A stretch of 64,000 bases of DNA from Takifugu bimaculatus. Taxonomy: Eukaryota > Chordata > Actinopteri > Tetraodontiformes > Tetraodontidae. Under the pieces are notes generated by a model that made no database searches, was not told the origin of the DNA, and saw nothing but the letters and a program-made list of their open reading frames with translations. Within the stretch, counting starts at the first letter, position 1, and every line of letters starts with the position of its first letter. The position numbers and the translations under genes are program-made. Below, piece after piece: positions 25,816-35,799 of this stretch. The stretch covers positions 7,369,667 through 7,433,666 of the forward strand of contig CP034980.1 in NCBI GenBank assembly GCA_004026145.2, given 5' to 3'.

Positions 25816-26979
25816 ATCGTGTTATAACATTGTAGTAGCAGTAGTTGCATTGTTCTTAATTTTACTATCCGCATTTATTCCAAAAATTGTTTAATTCAAA
25901 CTCTTAGATTTTCCATTCTAATAATTACGTTATCTATTTTTCTGTGTGGGCTTTTATTAATATTATTATTTACAAATTACAAATGTGAGAATGCAGAAAT
26001 CAAAAGTCCAACGCCGATATTTTAAAATATTTTTTTATTTTAAAAAAAATGAGTAGGAACTAGGTGACATTTGACACGCTGAGCGGCGACCCCGTGTTGA
26101 ATCTCACTGATTAAGATAAGATGGAACCCTGCGCACCAACCTTGCACCTCACTGTCTGACCCTCCATCATTTCATTTTGCTGTGGCGGCAGAGGAACGAC
26201 GAGCATGAAGCTTGTACAGGACAGGTACACATGGAAAAAATTAACCTCCGGTGTCTCCAGCTTTTGAATTAAAGAAGGAAAAGCAGCGCAGATGATGTCG
26301 AGCAGGTGAAGGGAAGGAGTGAGGGGAATGGTTAGCAGCACGACTGCATGCAAATTCCCCCCGATTTAAATTATCATAAGCAAACAGTGTGAGCCTGGAC
26401 TAATAAAACCCCATCTGTGTAACTTCATATCGAGGTAGTATGAGGGCCGCGATAATGAATTTTGTAATATCCCTCCGACAGACATCTCAATCAGACTCTA
26501 ATCCCGTGATTTTACTACGGAATCACTGCACTTCCAAACTGCTGCAGGCTGCGCCACAACAACAGATCCGACTCGTGCACAACACGGCGGGTTTTAAATA
26601 TTCAGAGTGAACAAATGAAGGCTGCTGAGGAGGGACAGTTTTACACAGATGCGTCAAATTATATTTAAATGGCTTTATTGTTCGGCCAGAGCTTTTTTAA
26701 AAATAAAAATAAAATGTTTGTCACAATGAATTGAATTCTTGGCACATCTAAGATGTGAATATTAAAGCTAGCATTTATAATTAAAATTATTCCATTAATA
26801 AGAATGTTTTTTAAAATTTATTTCTTTTTGGAGTTTGCGCATTTTATCTTAATTTTTGTTTGGCTTTTGGATTTCTCTTGTAATCCAAATGGACCTTATT
26901 TTTCTCTGTAAAATGTCCCCTGTCATCACGGGGAGCTGCAGACTCGCACCCGGGACTAAATCGTGTGTTGTTTCCACAG
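25816..26979 (+). other. pitx2 intron 1, 3' part
   Basis: AT-rich intronic sequence with no exon recognised. It ends in the pyrimidine-rich acceptor TGTTGTTTCCACAG at 26966-26979 in front of the isoform-a coding exon. Confidence 0.6.
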
Positions 26980-27050
26980 GACCGGTTTTCCTTTAATCGC
27001 CATAATGGACTCCCACTGTCGCAAACTGGCCACCACCTGTGCACAAATAG
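26980..27050 (+). CDS. pitx2: pitx2 isoform-a first coding exon (Pitx2a N-terminus)
   Basis: The exon starts after a TTTCCACAG acceptor and ends at G|GTGAGT. Translation begins at ATG 27005, with A at -3 and G at +4 (a good context). It encodes 15 residues, MDSHCRKLATTCAQI, plus the first base of the next codon. This is clearly the counterpart of the human PITX2A/B start METNCRKLVSACVQL. The phase (one base carried over) matches the homeobox exon at 30824, giving a 268-residue isoform a. The short N-terminus contains no domain. This exon is used from the distal promoter and skipped in isoform c. Confidence 0.9.
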
Positions 27051-28537
27051 GTGAGTATCTGACCCAAATCACCAGTTGCCCCATAAACCTGTGGGAGATA
27101 TTAAAGAGCCACTGCCAGTAAATTAAGCTTTTTCTTTTTAAATTTTAAATTTCGTTTCACTCCTGCGCTGATTTTCAGTGTGGAACATTTTACCAATCGT
27201 ATTCTGTATAGGAAATAAATCCGATCAAGTCCAATTCGATGTATTATGTCCTCTTAAAAGGTGAATCAATTTTCAAATCGGGCTGTGAATCCTTCAGATC
27301 AAATTCTTTTTCAAAATTTCTGTATTTATTCGAAATACTTTTCTTCTATGGTTTCACTTGAATGATGATGATCATAATGATGACTGGATCTGAAAACAGG
27401 CACTAAGGAGTGTCTCCGTTTGGTTTGTTCAGAAATGTTCAGCAGATATTTGGTCTTTTTTGCGCCGCTGCCGCTGATGGTGCTTGTTTTATTGCCTTAG
27501 AGCGACACCTGGTGGTTACATTTGCTTCTGCAGCTCCAACGACCACAGAGCATCTCACATGATGACCAGGATGGGCTTTTATCCAACAATTAAAAATCTG
27601 CACATTTGGCCATAAATAGTCATTTGTAATTAATCTTGATAAATCAAATAAACCTGTGTTTCCCACTGATTAACAGATCCACGTGTGGCTCCAAAACCAT
27701 AATATAACATGTGGAGTGGAAAAAATGGAAAAATCCATGAAATGATTTCCACGGTTACAGTTCTAATTAAATAAATGGATAAAACGTCTTCAGGTCTGGT
27801 TGGGGTCGCAAATGAGCCAATTATTCTTATTATTTCGTGTCATTTGGGAAGCGCTGATGAGGCGAAATGACAGAAGGTCGGGCTGTGCGTCGTTGTGAAA
27901 GGCCATTGATTAAGAATAATAAGATAACACGAAACAGACACAGCAGCCTAGATTGTTCTGCCGTAATGTATGCAGTGACTGTCGGGCGGACTCCGGGGAG
28001 AACTAAATATATAATGAAAGCCCATTCGTGAGGAGGAATATACTAATGGAGGAATGTGATGTCTTCCTAATCCTATGTAAAAAGCCTTGTCGTCTCCCCC
28101 TATATTGACTGAATTGCTAATTAATGGCCCTCTATGGCGGAGGCCCATTGCGCGCAGTAATCCGCAGAAGAGAGATAACGCATTCAGAAGGTAGAAATGA
28201 AGAGGAAACCGATAATCCACTTCAAGTTTAGTATTACAACGCGGCTGGAAGAGGGAAAAGGAGCAACACGGTTCCTGATGTTTGCAGTGGAAAACATTTT
28301 TATTGTTATCGATAATTTAAAGAAAAAGAAAAAAAACGACCCAGCAATCATATAACTTATATTTGTTCAACATCCTTAGGTGGTTATTTGACACTAATTC
28401 TGTGAGATTTGTTCTCTTTTTTAATATATATGTATAAGTTAAAATAAGATTGTTCCCCAGCAGACAATAATATCCATAATTTATTCTATATTAATTAAAA
28501 TACAGATTAAATTTGAGTTTGATTAAGCCTGAAAATA

Positions 28538-28607
<70 letters not shown>

Positions 28608-31600
28608 CACGGCAGACAGATATTTTTTATACATCTTTTTTTTTCTTGAACGCCGCGAGATTTCACGTGAAGTTGAAAGTTTGTGGAAATAATGTATTAA
28701 TCAGCTCTTGGAAACACCTGTCACGCTTCCTTTTCCATCCTTAATAAGATCAGTCTGGGTTTTTTTTAACCCTGGTTCTTGTCCCAGGTGTCTTTCGTGA
28801 GACGAGGTTATAAAGGTAAAATAAAATCAGTCTCATTTGATTATTCCGAAGTAAATGAGAATAAGAACGTGAGTTGTGACTGGGCCGTCTGGGGGGTGTA
28901 AACGCGAGGAGAGGAGAGATGCCGAGTTAAGTAGCGGGATAAAGTAATCCGTCGTCAACAGACCTGAGTCTGCGTGGTTAACGGGGGCCCGGTGGGGTCA
29001 ATTTAATGGCTGTTTGGACCTTATCTCTGCTGAGATCATGTGGATCCTCTCATTTGACAACTAGGACGGCGCGTCAGTGAGCATCAGAGGAGTGGATTAA
29101 ACCACTTTGACTCCGGTTTGGTCACGTTTTAGAAGCGATGCAAACTAGCCAGTGTTGAGGATCACGCTTCGCTTTCTTTCCTTCCTTCCTTTATTTATTT
29201 ATTTTGCTCTGTTTGCCCCCCAGTCGTAATTCGTCCTCACTTTTAAATCCCTTCTCTGCGTTGCCTCATCTGCTAAAACTCCGCGCACCACGCGTGCGTG
29301 GGCTGCAACAGCTGCACACATGTTGCTTTTAGCGCACTGTACATGTCTGGCAGTTACCTTCATTTGACAAGCGCGCACTGACAGTTCTGGAGCAGGCGGA
29401 TGCATTTTCTTCTCCCTTAATTACTTCTTTTCCCCGGATCAGCGGCTTGTGTTCTGCCGCCGTGTTTGCTCTGTGCATATTTTTCTTTCAGTACAATCCG
29501 TTCGTTGGCTCCTTTTATGCACGTCCAATCCCTGAGTAAACTGCGGTGGCGGAGTCTGGGTGTCAATAGAACTGGATTTTGCTGGGCCACTGGACCCATC
29601 TCATAAAAACGAGGCCAAAGTGTGTTATTTTCATTTTTATTTGGTCTTGGGCTGCTGCGCGACGCCACCTCGCAGCGCCACCGGTACGCGGCGCGTCCCA
29701 TCTCTCTTTACATGCTTTTATTTGGAAAAAGAAGATAAGCGCCAGCCTCGGCGTGCACACATCGCCACACACGTCTCGTTGCTCCCAGATTCGGTTGGTT
29801 GGAGGCGCCGTCATAGCCACGGTGATGCGCCGGGGGGGGCGGGCGCAACGTGGTCACGTGGAGGTCTAGAGAGAGACGCAGGGTTAGCAGCGCAACAGCT
29901 GAAATGAAGAGAGAGCGGGGAAGAGTGCGTATGCCTCTGGATCTAATATCACCTACCTGTCCTTGTCACTCTGATAGTCAGCCGAGGTTTGCCATCAGTG
30001 CTATGGCAGCGCGTAATAGTCACAACTGAAGACTTTCCAACTCGAATCAGGTTCCATTTAGTCGCAAGAGGAGCCGCACAGTTGCGCATTTCTGGAGAGC
30101 TGAACTCGTTCCGAGGACGGAGCACTGAAAGCAGGAGTTAATCTGGTTTTGAAAGCCAGTCTTTGTCATCTCTCTCCGATGAACTCTATGAGGGAACCCT
30201 TGAATATAGACCACCATCACCTCACAGGGAATAAACTCACATCGACGCACCACACGGCTCTGACGATGGCCTCCAGTTTACAGCCGCTGCAGCGGTCTGT
30301 GGACGCCAAACACCGGCTGGAGGTGCACACCGTGTCGGACACGTCCAGTCCGGAGTCTGTCGGTAAGAGCCGCACGGGGCGCGGACGCTTTCAGTGATAT
30401 TCCGCGGGAGTCTTTTGGTATCCAACCAGAGACGGGTCCGGTTAATTAGCCTCGCGGAGTCCTCCATGCATGCAATTAGGTGATTAAGGCGATCAGTGGA
30501 GTCACACTCAGGCCAGCCTGTGTGTACTGAAGTGTTTGTCATGTAAATGAATACTCGCTTAAGAGTCAAGGAAATTTATTTTCATACTCAATTACAATAT
30601 CAAAAGAATAATTAAAAAATTAAATTAGCTAAAGTAATAAACACCACGTGGAGAAAATCATTATTTTCTTTTTTGCTTCATTTTTTTTTTTCTTATCTGA
30701 ACTTTCGGGCTCTTCACAGCTCATCCAACCAACCGTGGCGCGCATCCAGGAATTTTCCCCCTCTCTCTAGCATGCAGGCCTCAATCCGCCCAGCCCTGAC
30801 TGATTCAACCGTTCTCTTCACAGAAAAAGAAAAGATTCAAAATAAAAACGATGACTCCTCAGACGATCCCTCCAAAAAGAAGCGCCAGCGGCGGCAGAGG
30901 ACTCACTTCACCAGCCAGCAGCTGCAAGAACTGGAAGCCACTTTCCAGCGGAATCGCTACCCGGACATGAGCACAAGAGAGGAGATAGCCGTGTGGACTA
31001 ACCTCACAGAGGCTCGGGTCAGGGTTAGTATCCCCATGGGTGCAAACAAAAGCAACCTGTGTATAAAATGTGGGGTAATTGGTGCCACTTGTCCGGCTTT
31101 TATTTGGTGCTTTAAGATAATTACGCACAGAGAAGAAACTTTTACGCGCGGCGGAAAAATTCCTTTCAGTAGTAAGGGGGAAAGTATTTATCTAGAAAAT
31201 AAATACTCGAAGCTATGTTTAAATATTATTTGTTTAAGCCTGGTTTAATTAGATTATATTGTGTTTACCTATGTTGTTAATACAATTTGAATCCTCTGCG
31301 CGCAGTCTAAAACAATTGCTGTCACATTGATTTACTGTTTAATCGCCTTTCTAGACATCCAAATCATTATTATTTTTTAAATAACCAAATGACTCATTGT
31401 ATATTAAGTGTAATTACAAGTCATTGTGCTGTTAACAATCCGGGCTATTGACGTGTGTCGGTGACAGATACCAGTCGTGTTCTCCTGATCGTGTGAAAGA
31501 GGTGCAAAGCTTGTATTTTGCGATTGTCGCCCGGGTGTTGTGTGAATAAGGTCACAGTGTTTGTGAACGCACGCAGCGCAATACACATCCTCCCCACACT

Positions 31601-32358
31601 GAGGATGGTGACAGCCTGCTGTGTATTCTGCGCAGATAAAGACGCAATCAAAGCGATTATTCCCCTTGCAAAATACAGATTAAACGGCAGGTTTAAGATT
31701 TGAGTATGTCGGCCTAGCAAAAAAATATTATTTCTTTTTTTTTTATTTTAAAAAAAAGACTATTTCGTGAAATTAAACTATTTTTCTTTCTCTTTAGGTT
31801 TGGTTCAAGAATCGGAGAGCCAAGTGGAGGAAGCGGGAAAGGAACCAGCAAGCCGAGCTCTGCAAAAACGGCTTCGGCCCGCAGTTCAATGGACTCATGC
31901 AGCCCTACGAGGACATGTACCCCAGCTACACGTACAACAACTGGGCCGCCAAGGGCCTGACGCCGGCCTCGTTATCAACCAAAAGCTTCCCCTTCTTCAA
32001 CTCCATGAACGTCAACCCCCTGTCCTCGCAAACCATGTTCTCGCCGGCGCCCAACTCCATATCCTCCATGACCTCCGGCATGGTGCCCTCTGCCGTGACT
32101 GGCGTGCCGGGCTCCAGCCTCAACAGCCTCAATAACTTGAACAACCTCAGCAACCCGTCTCTTAACTCTGGCGTGCCCACGTCGGCGTGCCCATACGCGC
32201 CTCCGACTCCTCCTTATGTGTACAGGGACACTTGTAACTCCAGTTTAGCCAGTCTGAGACTGAAAGCCAAGCAGCACTCGAGTTTTGGATACGCCAGCGT
32301 GCAAAATCCAGCCACCAACCTGAGCGCTTGCCAGTACGCCGTGGACAGGCCAGTCTAA
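27005..32358 (+). CDS. pitx2: pitx2 isoform a, gene-level span (Pitx2, bicoid-class paired-like homeobox factor)
   Basis: Coding segments 27005-27050, 30824-31023 and 31798-32358 join in phase to 268 codons plus stop, against 271 residues for human PITX2A. The protein is a nuclear transcription factor that binds TAATCC-type sites. In vertebrates it acts in left-right asymmetry, pituitary, eye, tooth, heart and craniofacial development. Visible parts are: a short N-terminus; a basic KKKRQRRQR stretch leading into the homeodomain (about residues 37-96) with Lys at homeodomain position 50 in VWFKNRRAKW; a Ser/Asn/Pro-rich C-terminal region; and the OAR motif SLASLRLKAKQH near the C-terminus. The sequence is very close to other vertebrate Pitx2 proteins, so the assignment is secure. 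A Pitx2b-specific exon was not found. Confidence 0.93.
27501..27520 (-). promoter_or_regulatory. CTCF-like motif
   Basis: The minus strand reads AACCACCAGGTGTCGCT, a partial match to the CTCF consensus. It is oriented to the left, like the motif at 18136. Confidence 0.35.
27760..28230. promoter_or_regulatory. candidate intronic enhancer block
   Basis: Repeat-free, balanced-composition sequence with clustered homeodomain cores: GCTAATTAATGG near 28117 and TAATCC at 28068 and 28158. It lies between the two alternative pitx2 promoters. No open frame fits an exon. The claim rests on texture and position only; an alignment against other fishes would decide. Confidence 0.35.
28542..28606. repeat. 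(GT)n microsatellite
   Basis: About 32 uninterrupted GT dinucleotides in the pitx2 intron. Confidence 0.97.
29500..30178 (+). promoter_or_regulatory. pitx2: pitx2c internal promoter and 5' untranslated region
   Basis: CpG-rich sequence directly upstream of the isoform-c start codon. It includes a GC box-like GGGGGGGCGGGCG near 29831 and an E-box CACGTG near 29855. In vertebrates isoform c is made from its own promoter at this position and is the isoform used in left lateral plate mesoderm. No TATA box was identified, and the start site probably lies between about 29.85 and 30.1 kb. The first in-frame ATG of the conserved protein is at 30179. Confidence 0.5.
30179..30362 (+). CDS. pitx2: pitx2 isoform-c first coding exon
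   Basis: It encodes 61 residues starting MNSMREPLNIDHHH and ending HTVSDTSSPESV, then one base, before the donor G|GTAAGA. The tail KHRLEVHTVSDTSSPE is the conserved Pitx2c signature. The start at 30179 is chosen because the known fish isoform also begins M-x-S-M-(K/R); its Kozak context is mediocre. A second in-frame ATG at 30266 (ACGATGGCC) has a much better context, so a form 29 residues shorter could arise by leaky scanning. The phase matches the homeobox exon. Confidence 0.92.
30179..32358 (+). CDS. pitx2: pitx2 isoform c, gene-level span
   Basis: Segments 30179-30362, 30824-31023 and 31798-32358 join in phase to 314 codons plus stop (human PITX2C: 324). The homeodomain falls at about residues 83-142. 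The protein is identical to isoform a after the first exon and differs only in the N-terminus. From family knowledge, isoform c is the asymmetric isoform induced on the left by Nodal and maintained by Nkx2 factors. The last intron of this gene carries the matching FoxH1 and Nkx2 sites. Confidence 0.93.
30363..30823 (+). other. pitx2 intron before the homeobox exon
   Basis: A 461-bp intron with donor GTAAGA and acceptor TTCTCTTCACAG (ending at 30823). AT-rich in the middle. A plus-strand open frame reads through the acceptor into the homeobox exon, but the upstream part is intronic. Confidence 0.85.
30824..31023 (+). CDS. pitx2: pitx2 shared homeobox exon
   Basis: A 200-base exon encoding EKEKIQNKNDDSSDDP, the basic KKKRQRRQR entry, homeodomain helices 1 and 2, and the start of helix 3 (ending TEARVR). 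It is bounded by a TTCACAG acceptor and AGG|GTTAGT donor. The donor falls between homeodomain positions 46 and 47, the usual intron site of paired-class homeobox genes. The acidic/Asn linker before the homeodomain is slightly diverged from mammals, while the homeodomain itself appears unchanged. Confidence 0.97.
31024..31797 (+). other. pitx2 last intron
   Basis: A 774-bp intron. AT-rich, no further exon. It contains the candidate asymmetric enhancer described separately, and ends with the acceptor TTTCTTTCTCTTTAG. Confidence 0.9.
31400..31630 (+). promoter_or_regulatory. pitx2: candidate left-side (Nodal-responsive) pitx2 enhancer, ASE
   Basis: Two perfect FoxH1 consensus sites, AATACACA at 31580-31587 and its reverse complement TGTGTATT at 31620-31627, face each other 32 bases apart. 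An Nkx2-type TTAAGTG lies at 31404-31410, and a near-match FoxH1 site (TGTGTATA) at 31058-31065. In mouse the asymmetric enhancer of Pitx2 lies in this same last intron and works through FoxH1 and Nkx2-5 sites. Position and content agree, so I infer conservation of function. Confidence 0.6.
31798..32358 (+). CDS. pitx2: pitx2 shared last coding exon
   Basis: It encodes 186 residues: the end of homeodomain helix 3 (VWFKNRRAKWRKRERNQQ), the conserved NGFGPQFNGLMQPY segment, a Ser/Asn/Leu-rich stretch (NSLNNLNNLSN), the OAR motif SLASLRLKAKQH and the C-terminus ACQYAVDRPV. Stop TAA at 32356-32358. The reading continues in phase from AGG of the previous exon. Confidence 0.97.
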   Translation, partial: VWFKNRRAKWRKRERNQQAELCKNGFGPQFNGLMQPYEDMYPSYTYNNWAAKGLTPASLSTKSFPFFNSMNVNPLSSQTMFSPAPNSISSMTSGMVPSAVTGVPGSSLNSLNNLNNLSNPSLNSGVPTSACPYAPPTPPYVYRDTCNSSLASLRLKAKQHSSFGYASVQNPATNLSACQYAVDRPV

Positions 32359-33265
32359 TACCCACCTGCACTGCAAAAGATGACCGCCATAGCAAGTCAT
32401 TAGAGTTAGTGGTCACGCTAAAGGGAGGGAGGAAATCTGTATTGTACAAAATCAGTGTCAATATAGCTTTCTGAGTCCTAAATGGTTTATTCTAAAAATA
32501 AAAAAATGAATAATAATTTGTACTTTGGAATTCCCCGTACATATCAAGAAACAAGTGATTTCATCGCACTCTGTGGATAAATTAATTTTGAAAACATGAT
32601 TGTGTGGGCGCTTCAAACCAAGCGGCTTGTCATCGTGGTTTTTTTGCAGTGTGCGCGTAACGAGAGGCCGGCGGCCACAGGAACAAGAGACTACTACAGC
32701 AACTACTTTTTCATTCGTCGCAAAGGGCACTAGAAGACTGAACCACTGAAGCAAGATTTGCCTGCTTCACACCAGATATCACAGAAAAGGTCCCTTTTCC
32801 TTTTTACATTTCTCGGGTTTGATTTTTCTTCCCGGTGGATTTTTTTGGACTTTATTGTTGACTGAAAAGGCTGTATATATTTGAATTATCATCTCCTATT
32901 TGAATGCGCTCTAACCCCCCCCCAGGTCCTCTCCAGGCTCGATTTATCATCGCATGTGTGGGGATTTAAAAAAAAAAAAAAAAAAACCCTTAAAAGGAAT
33001 CATGTTGTGCTTGCAAAACTAAAAGGGAATGTATATACTAAAACGCACCGACTGTGTGTTTCTAACATATTATAAATTTATTATTATGTCTGTGTGAATA
33101 TCACTTTAGAATAGCAATCCTGGATTTAAAAAAAGAAGCATAAAAATGTTCTTTTTCCCTTTGCTCTGTGTATACTATTTGGTACGAAGCATTTTTTTCC
33201 AGCATCCCAAAAAAACCTATTGTGTTTTATTTAATGGAAGTAAATATATTGTCTAAAATGATTGT
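32359..33265 (+). other. pitx2: pitx2 3' untranslated region
   Basis: AT-rich, with TGTATATA-like elements (near 32873 and 33028), an A homopolymer near 32967-32985, an early AATAAA at 32497-32502 and a possible distal variant signal AGTAAA at 33239-33244. The distal end is inferred from loss of AU-rich texture after about 33.26 kb and is approximate. Confidence 0.55.
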
Positions 33266-35790
33266 GGTTGGAGACTTTTATTGAATCTTTGCGTTAGCAG
33301 TCTGTTAGCGGAGCGCAGAGCAATGACAGCCTGTCTATAGCCCTTCGATTACGCGGGGGTACTTGTGCGGCAAATCTATAGAGAAAAACAATGGCCGGCT
33401 CCAATACACATAGCAGCGAGATGCCCCGTCAGATTAGCTGGTGAATACATGTCTGCCTGCTCAGCCAAAGAGCCTCGGCTGCGATCACTGGTGCTTGAAA
33501 TAACACGGGAATCAACAAACAGGAGTTGGACCACACAACAGTGACAACAGTCCATTAGGGCTCGTCTCCTGACCCTGGTGGTGGTGGGGGGGGGTCTTCC
33601 AAAACCAACATTTTCAACGGGTTTACCTCCTGCTTGAGTTGGATTTTTGCAGATCAAATTTGAGAATTTATGGTCCAAAATCAGGACTAAAACTGCGGAG
33701 TTTTGTTCTCTTGCGGGAATTAATCAGGCGTTTATTATCTTTGCACCGTTATTTTCTTTAAATACCCCCAAATGTGCCACGGCAGAGCAAAGCCACACAC
33801 TACAAGGGAAACTATTATTCACAGGCTTGGGCAAACAAGCGCGCACGCAAGCACAGAGGTGGACCGAGGCCGGGGAGCTCGGCGGCGGCGGCGCGGCGCT
33901 CTGGCACCGGGGAGAGCAAAGCGGCGCACGCCCCGACAGGAGAGGCGCAAAAACAAACATGCGGCTTGAGGCTTTTGCGGCTTCAGACTGGTGGCTGCTA
34001 AATTACAATTGCAATTAATTTAAGTAGTTTATCTCATTTGGCATCTAGGAAAAAGAACCGCGAGGGTTCTCACGCAGGGTCAGCTCTCCAGAGAGGAAGA
34101 ATAAATCAGCCGGCTATTATTTTTACAAGCGCTTAATAACAAACACAACGGGAGCTTTCAACGTCCCGGAGCTGCAGACCAGAACTCCTCAAGCTCCAGA
34201 ATAGATTCTCATCCTTCACAAAAAAAGCAAAGCCGCGCTGCACAAGTGTCACCTTTTGATGGAGTCTGTAACGCGAGCAATAATCAGCTGACAGGGGATA
34301 AGCCTCGGCTGCTGCGAGTCTGCAGCCTCAATACACATCCACAATCAACATGTGAACAGAGGATGACCTCAGGAGAAAAGAGGATTCAACGGGGAAATGC
34401 TCATTTGGCTGAAACGGCGCCCAGGATTGCGGACCTTTGAGCCTCTCCTGTCCTCTCCTCTGCTCCGCTCCGAGGTAAGAACTCACGGAACACTAAAAAA
34501 GCAACATCGTTCTGCTGTAGCTGCGTATTTCTGCGGGGAATCTCCACAAATAAGCTGATTTTTTGACGCCGGGCTCATTTATATTCAGCTCACGCGTTTG
34601 GCAGCAATTTACATTCTAAATTCAGGCGCTGAAGAGTCATTTATGCGTCAAACCAAACTCATTTTGAAGTCGGGAAAACAGCAGAAGGCCCGGGAAGTAC
34701 ACACGATGCCTTTTATAAGTATTCACTTCATGTTCCTATGAAGACACAATTATCAAATGCTGAATTCCTATTTGTCCCGCTCCAGATTTCTTCCACCTTA
34801 AAGCGCACAGCTACATCTTAATGTGAGATTTGTTCCGCCGGATGATTAAATAAATAATAATAAAAAAAAGGAAAAATCCAATGAGGAGTAAGACACCGAG
34901 GCGACGCAGCTCCACTGGGAATTCAAATAAGAAGCCGAGGAAGTGCAAATATCCAAACACGAAGCGTTACAGCTCCCATCTAAATAATTAACAGTCTCTC
35001 TGTACTCAGACAAAGAGAATAAAATGATTAGAAGCTGACGTAAAATATGTGAGTTGCGTTCTCAATTTTGAGTTTATCACAAGGAGAGAAAAGGTTTTAT
35101 TTTGTGATGATTTATAACTTCTTTTCTCAGGATTTGAAGACAAATTGAACGTCTTAAAGAATTGTGTGCTTTTCTGTGAAGCGGTGTGAGCTGAATTTCC
35201 TGCACAAAATAGTTATTATTAGAGTTATATTCTACGTCCAGTTCATAACGAAAGGTACATTGTATCCTTATTTTTGTTTTGTTTAAGAGCATAGCAAAAT
35301 AGAGTATATATAGTAGAATTCCTGTCATATACATTTGGGAACATTCAATCCCATTTCTGCTTACATCTCTATGTAGCTTCTTCTAATCCAGCGTTGCGAC
35401 ATTTGGATGGATGTGGCATTAAACAGCATTTTCAGCTGAAATTGCTGGTGTTTTTCTCTATAGAAATGATTATTGGTTCAGGATAGAGGTGCATCCGGAC
35501 GCTGCTAATATCAGAGCAGGTTTCCCATGAAAGAGAACAGGTTTGTAATTGTTTCGATACCAAAGCATCAAGAAAATGCAAATCAGTTGAAGCTCTGCCC
35601 TGTAACATGAATAAGGACTGTTAGCCGCTAATACTGCCCATAAGCAAGTGTGTGTATGTTCGGTCCACAAGTGGCGGCCGGGGTGTTTTATTTGGAGCTT
35701 CTTTAGCACAAAGGACAATATTTTCTGTGTGAACTGAAATGTGTGGTAAAATAAAGACAACAACAGAAAGACTCTGAGCTGTGGGCCTGT
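33266..35790. other. pitx2-elovl6 interval, proximal part
   Basis: No recognised gene. FoxH1 consensus AATACACA occurs at 33403-33410 and 34330-34337. A GC-rich patch (about 33840-33950) yields overlapping shadow frames on both strands. A candidate 5' exon ends at 34474. The rest, including the AT-rich 34.8-35.4 kb part, shows nothing I can name. Confidence 0.5.
34200..34474 (+). other. candidate unassigned 5' exon with strong donor
   Basis: Sequence of moderate GC content ends at GAG|GTAAGA (intron from 34475), an excellent donor. An ATG at 34397 stays open for 26 codons to the donor in phase 0. No acceptor partner is proven; it might begin a transcript ending at the 38.2-38.5 kb exons or a non-coding RNA. 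Confidence 0.2.
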
Positions 35791-35799
35791 AAAGGCAGT

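Larger units (their letters stand above)
27051..30178 (+). other. pitx2 intron between the a-specific and c-specific exons
   Basis: No exon resembling the human PITX2B-specific segment could be recognised. The intron holds a CTCF-like motif (27501-27520), a complex repeat-free block (27760-28230) that looks like an enhancer, a long GT microsatellite (28542-28606), and from about 29.2 kb rising CpG content leading to the isoform-c promoter. TAATCC cores, the binding site of Pitx2 itself, occur at 28068, 28158 and 28945, which would allow autoregulation. Confidence 0.5.

Noticed and set aside
29417..29907. Overlapping frames of about 85-115 codons upstream of the pitx2c exon
   Set aside because: GC-rich promoter/5' UTR sequence; no splice support and no similarity to the PITX2B exon.
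30673..31248. Single 191-codon frame containing the homeodomain start
   Set aside because: The frame reads through the real acceptor (30823) and donor (31024); only 30824-31023 is the exon.
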